Made by a program: the position numbers and the translations under genes
Part shown: piece after piece, positions 6,635 through 7,651 of the stretch
Position numbering within the stretch: position 1 is the first letter of the stretch
How the letters are laid out: every line of letters begins with the position of its first letter
Notes under the pieces: generated by a model
Databases searched by the model: none
Seen by the model: only the letters and a program-made list of their open reading frames with translations
Told to the model about the DNA's origin: nothing
DNA from: Geodermatophilaceae bacterium
GTDB taxonomy: Bacteria > Actinomycetota > Actinomycetes > Mycobacteriales > Geodermatophilaceae
NCBI GenBank assembly: GCA_013811975.1
Contig: JACCUF010000162.1
Location: forward strand, 1-7,651
Length of the DNA: 7,651 bases
Direction of reading: 5' to 3'

Positions 6635-7513
6635 ATGACCGATACCGGACGCACTGATCCGAACGAGCCATCCGAGCAGACCGAGCCCACCGACGAGACC
6701 CTCGCGGCGCCCGAACGGACCTCAGCCGGGCCCGACATGACATCCGCCGAGCGAGCAGCCACCCGCGAAGAACACGTCAAGCTCGCCGGGGATGCCCTGC
6801 TGCGGGCTGACGAGCTGGTGGCGGGCTATCTCCCCGGGGTCAACATCCTGCGAGGGGCCGACTTCTTCCTGAACGACGGCGAGCTGGTCGGCATCATCGG
6901 CCCCAACGGCGCGGGCAAGTCCACTTTGCTCAAGGCGTTGTTCGGACTGATCCCCGTCCGTTCGGGAACGGTCACCCTGCGCGGCAAGGAGATTACCTCA
7001 GCCCCTGCGCACGAGCTCGTCGCTGACGGCGTCGGCTACGTCCCGCAGAACAACAACGTCTTCCCATCGCTGACGATCGAGGAAAACCTCGAAATGGGAA
7101 TTTACCTGCGCTCCAAGAAGTTCAAGGAACGCTTCGACTTCTGCGCCGAACTGTTTCCGATGCTGGGTGAGCGCCGCAAGCAGAAGACCGGGGCGCTGTC
7201 AGGCGGGGAACGCCAGATGGTGGCGATGGGAAGGGCTCTGATGATGGAGCCGTCTGTCTTGCTGCTCGACGAGCCGTCGGCCGGTCTGTCGCCGGCCTAT
7301 CAGGACGAGGTGTTCATCCGTTGCCGGAGGATCAACGCCGCTGGCGTGTCGATCATCATGGTCGAGCAGAATGCCCGCCGCTGCCTGCAGATCTGCGACC
7401 GCGGCTACGTTCTGGACCAGGGCCGCAACGCCTATACCAACGCCGGCCGGGAACTGATGAACGATCCCAAGGTGATCGAGCTCTACCTCGGGACCCTCGC
7501 CACCACCAAGTGA
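6635..7513 (+). CDS. livF: Branched-chain amino acid-type ABC transporter ATP-binding protein LivF
   Basis: Second ATPase of the importer, pairing with LivG; 292 residues against about 235-240 for a plain LivF. The ATPase core starts near residue 55. Walker A GPNGAGKST is at 89-97, the Q-loop stretch VPQNNNVFPSLTIEENL is typical of LivF, and the signature LSGGE is at 188-192. Walker B with glutamate LLLDEP ends at P214. VEQN at 243-246 carries Gln at the usual switch-histidine position, as in E. coli LivF, so this is family-typical and not a defect. The C-terminus (VIELYLGTL) is standard. Residues 1-54 are extra: rich in Asp, Glu, Thr and Pro, without recognisable fold. The ATG at 6635 follows the livG stop with no gap and has GCGAGG upstream; the ATG at 6737 (residue 35) would remove most of the extension. 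It is the last gene of the operon. Confidence 0.96.
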   Translation: MTDTGRTDPNEPSEQTEPTDETLAAPERTSAGPDMTSAERAATREEHVKLAGDALLRADELVAGYLPGVNILRGADFFLNDGELVGIIGPNGAGKSTLLKALFGLIPVRSGTVTLRGKEITSAPAHELVADGVGYVPQNNNVFPSLTIEENLEMGIYLRSKKFKERFDFCAELFPMLGERRKQKTGALSGGERQMVAMGRALMMEPSVLLLDEPSAGLSPAYQDEVFIRCRRINAAGVSIIMVEQNARRCLQICDRGYVLDQGRNAYTNAGRELMNDPKVIELYLGTLATTK

Positions 7514-7552
7514 GGTCCCCAGCCCGATTCGGCACGGTGATCAGCGGTCAGG
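7514..7552. other. Gap between convergent genes
   Basis: These 39 bases separate the livF stop from the stop of the minus-strand gene at the right edge. I see no stable hairpin with a T-run in either direction, so any terminator is either Rho-dependent or not recognisable by eye. Confidence 0.5.
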
Positions 7553-7651
7553 TCAGGGCAGCAGTTCCGGCTCGATCCGCTCCTCCTGTACCTGGCCGTC
7601 GCCGTCGAGGTCAACCACGTACGCGCCCTTCCCGGCCACCTCGCTGAACGC
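7553..7651 (-). CDS. C-terminal end of an unidentified protein, partial
   Basis: An open minus-strand frame enters from the right edge and ends at TGA (7553-7555). The visible 32 codons have almost exclusively G or C in third position, as expected for a real gene here. The peptide contains GKGAYVVDLDGDGQ and ends in EPELLP. I do not recognise the family. The strand ending in DLDGDG could be the last strand of a beta-rich C-terminal domain; the Asp-x-Asp-x-Asp spacing resembles a calcium-binding loop, but such short matches are common. The gene converges on livF, so it is not part of the liv operon. Confidence 0.6.
   Translation of the reverse strand, partial: AFSEVAGKGAYVVDLDGDGQVQEERIEPELLP

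Noticed and set aside
7364..7378. Missing switch histidine in LivF (VEQN) as a sign of an inactive ATPase
   Set aside because: Gln at this place is found in E. coli LivF as well, so it is a family trait and not degeneration.
3112..7544. The 13-mer GCACGGTGATCAG occurs at 3112-3124 and 7532-7544, on both sides of the liv operon
   Set aside because: One shared 13-mer in a GC-rich window of this size is close to chance expectation. The flanks do not extend the match and no integrase or other mobile gene is present.

Overview
The window comes from a high-GC Gram-positive bacterium (Actinomycetota). The evidence is GC-rich codon third positions throughout, GTG starts, a DNA polymerase I of the actinobacterial type (dead proofreading domain, tyrosine at the ddNTP-selectivity position), and a branched-chain amino acid (liv-type) ABC transporter near polA, an arrangement I recall from other actinobacteria. 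A more exact placement is not supported by the sequence alone.

Layout. Positions 1-2417 (minus strand) hold polA, cut at the left edge so that about the last 100 residues, including polymerase motif C, are missing. Just upstream of polA on the same strand (2453-3070) is a GNAT-family N-acetyltransferase with a clear ribosome binding site. The two genes are 35 bases apart and are probably co-transcribed. Positions 3071-3386 are a 316-base divergent intergenic region with no convincing gene. It should carry the promoters for both directions and contains a short direct repeat 37-63 bases before livH. Positions 3387-7513 (plus strand) are a tight four-gene operon, livH-livM-livG-livF. It encodes two membrane permeases and two ATPases of a branched-chain amino acid / polar amide type (HAAT family) importer. 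Positions 7514-7552 are a short gap, and 7553-7651 is the 3' end of a convergent minus-strand gene that I cannot identify.

How the genes work together. LivH and LivM form the membrane channel and LivG and LivF the ATPase pair. No substrate-binding protein gene (livK) is present: the operon starts directly with livH and is followed by a convergent gene. The binding protein must be encoded elsewhere, and the substrate cannot be fixed from this window.

The most unusual feature is LivH. Before its permease domain it has an apparent signal sequence and an exported beta-sandwich domain of about 90 residues, resembling carboxypeptidase-regulatory-like domains. LivG and LivF also carry extra acidic, low-complexity segments at the facing ends of their genes. 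Apart from these points the region is ordinary chromosomal housekeeping and transport DNA. I see no mobile elements, CRISPR arrays, tRNA or rRNA genes.
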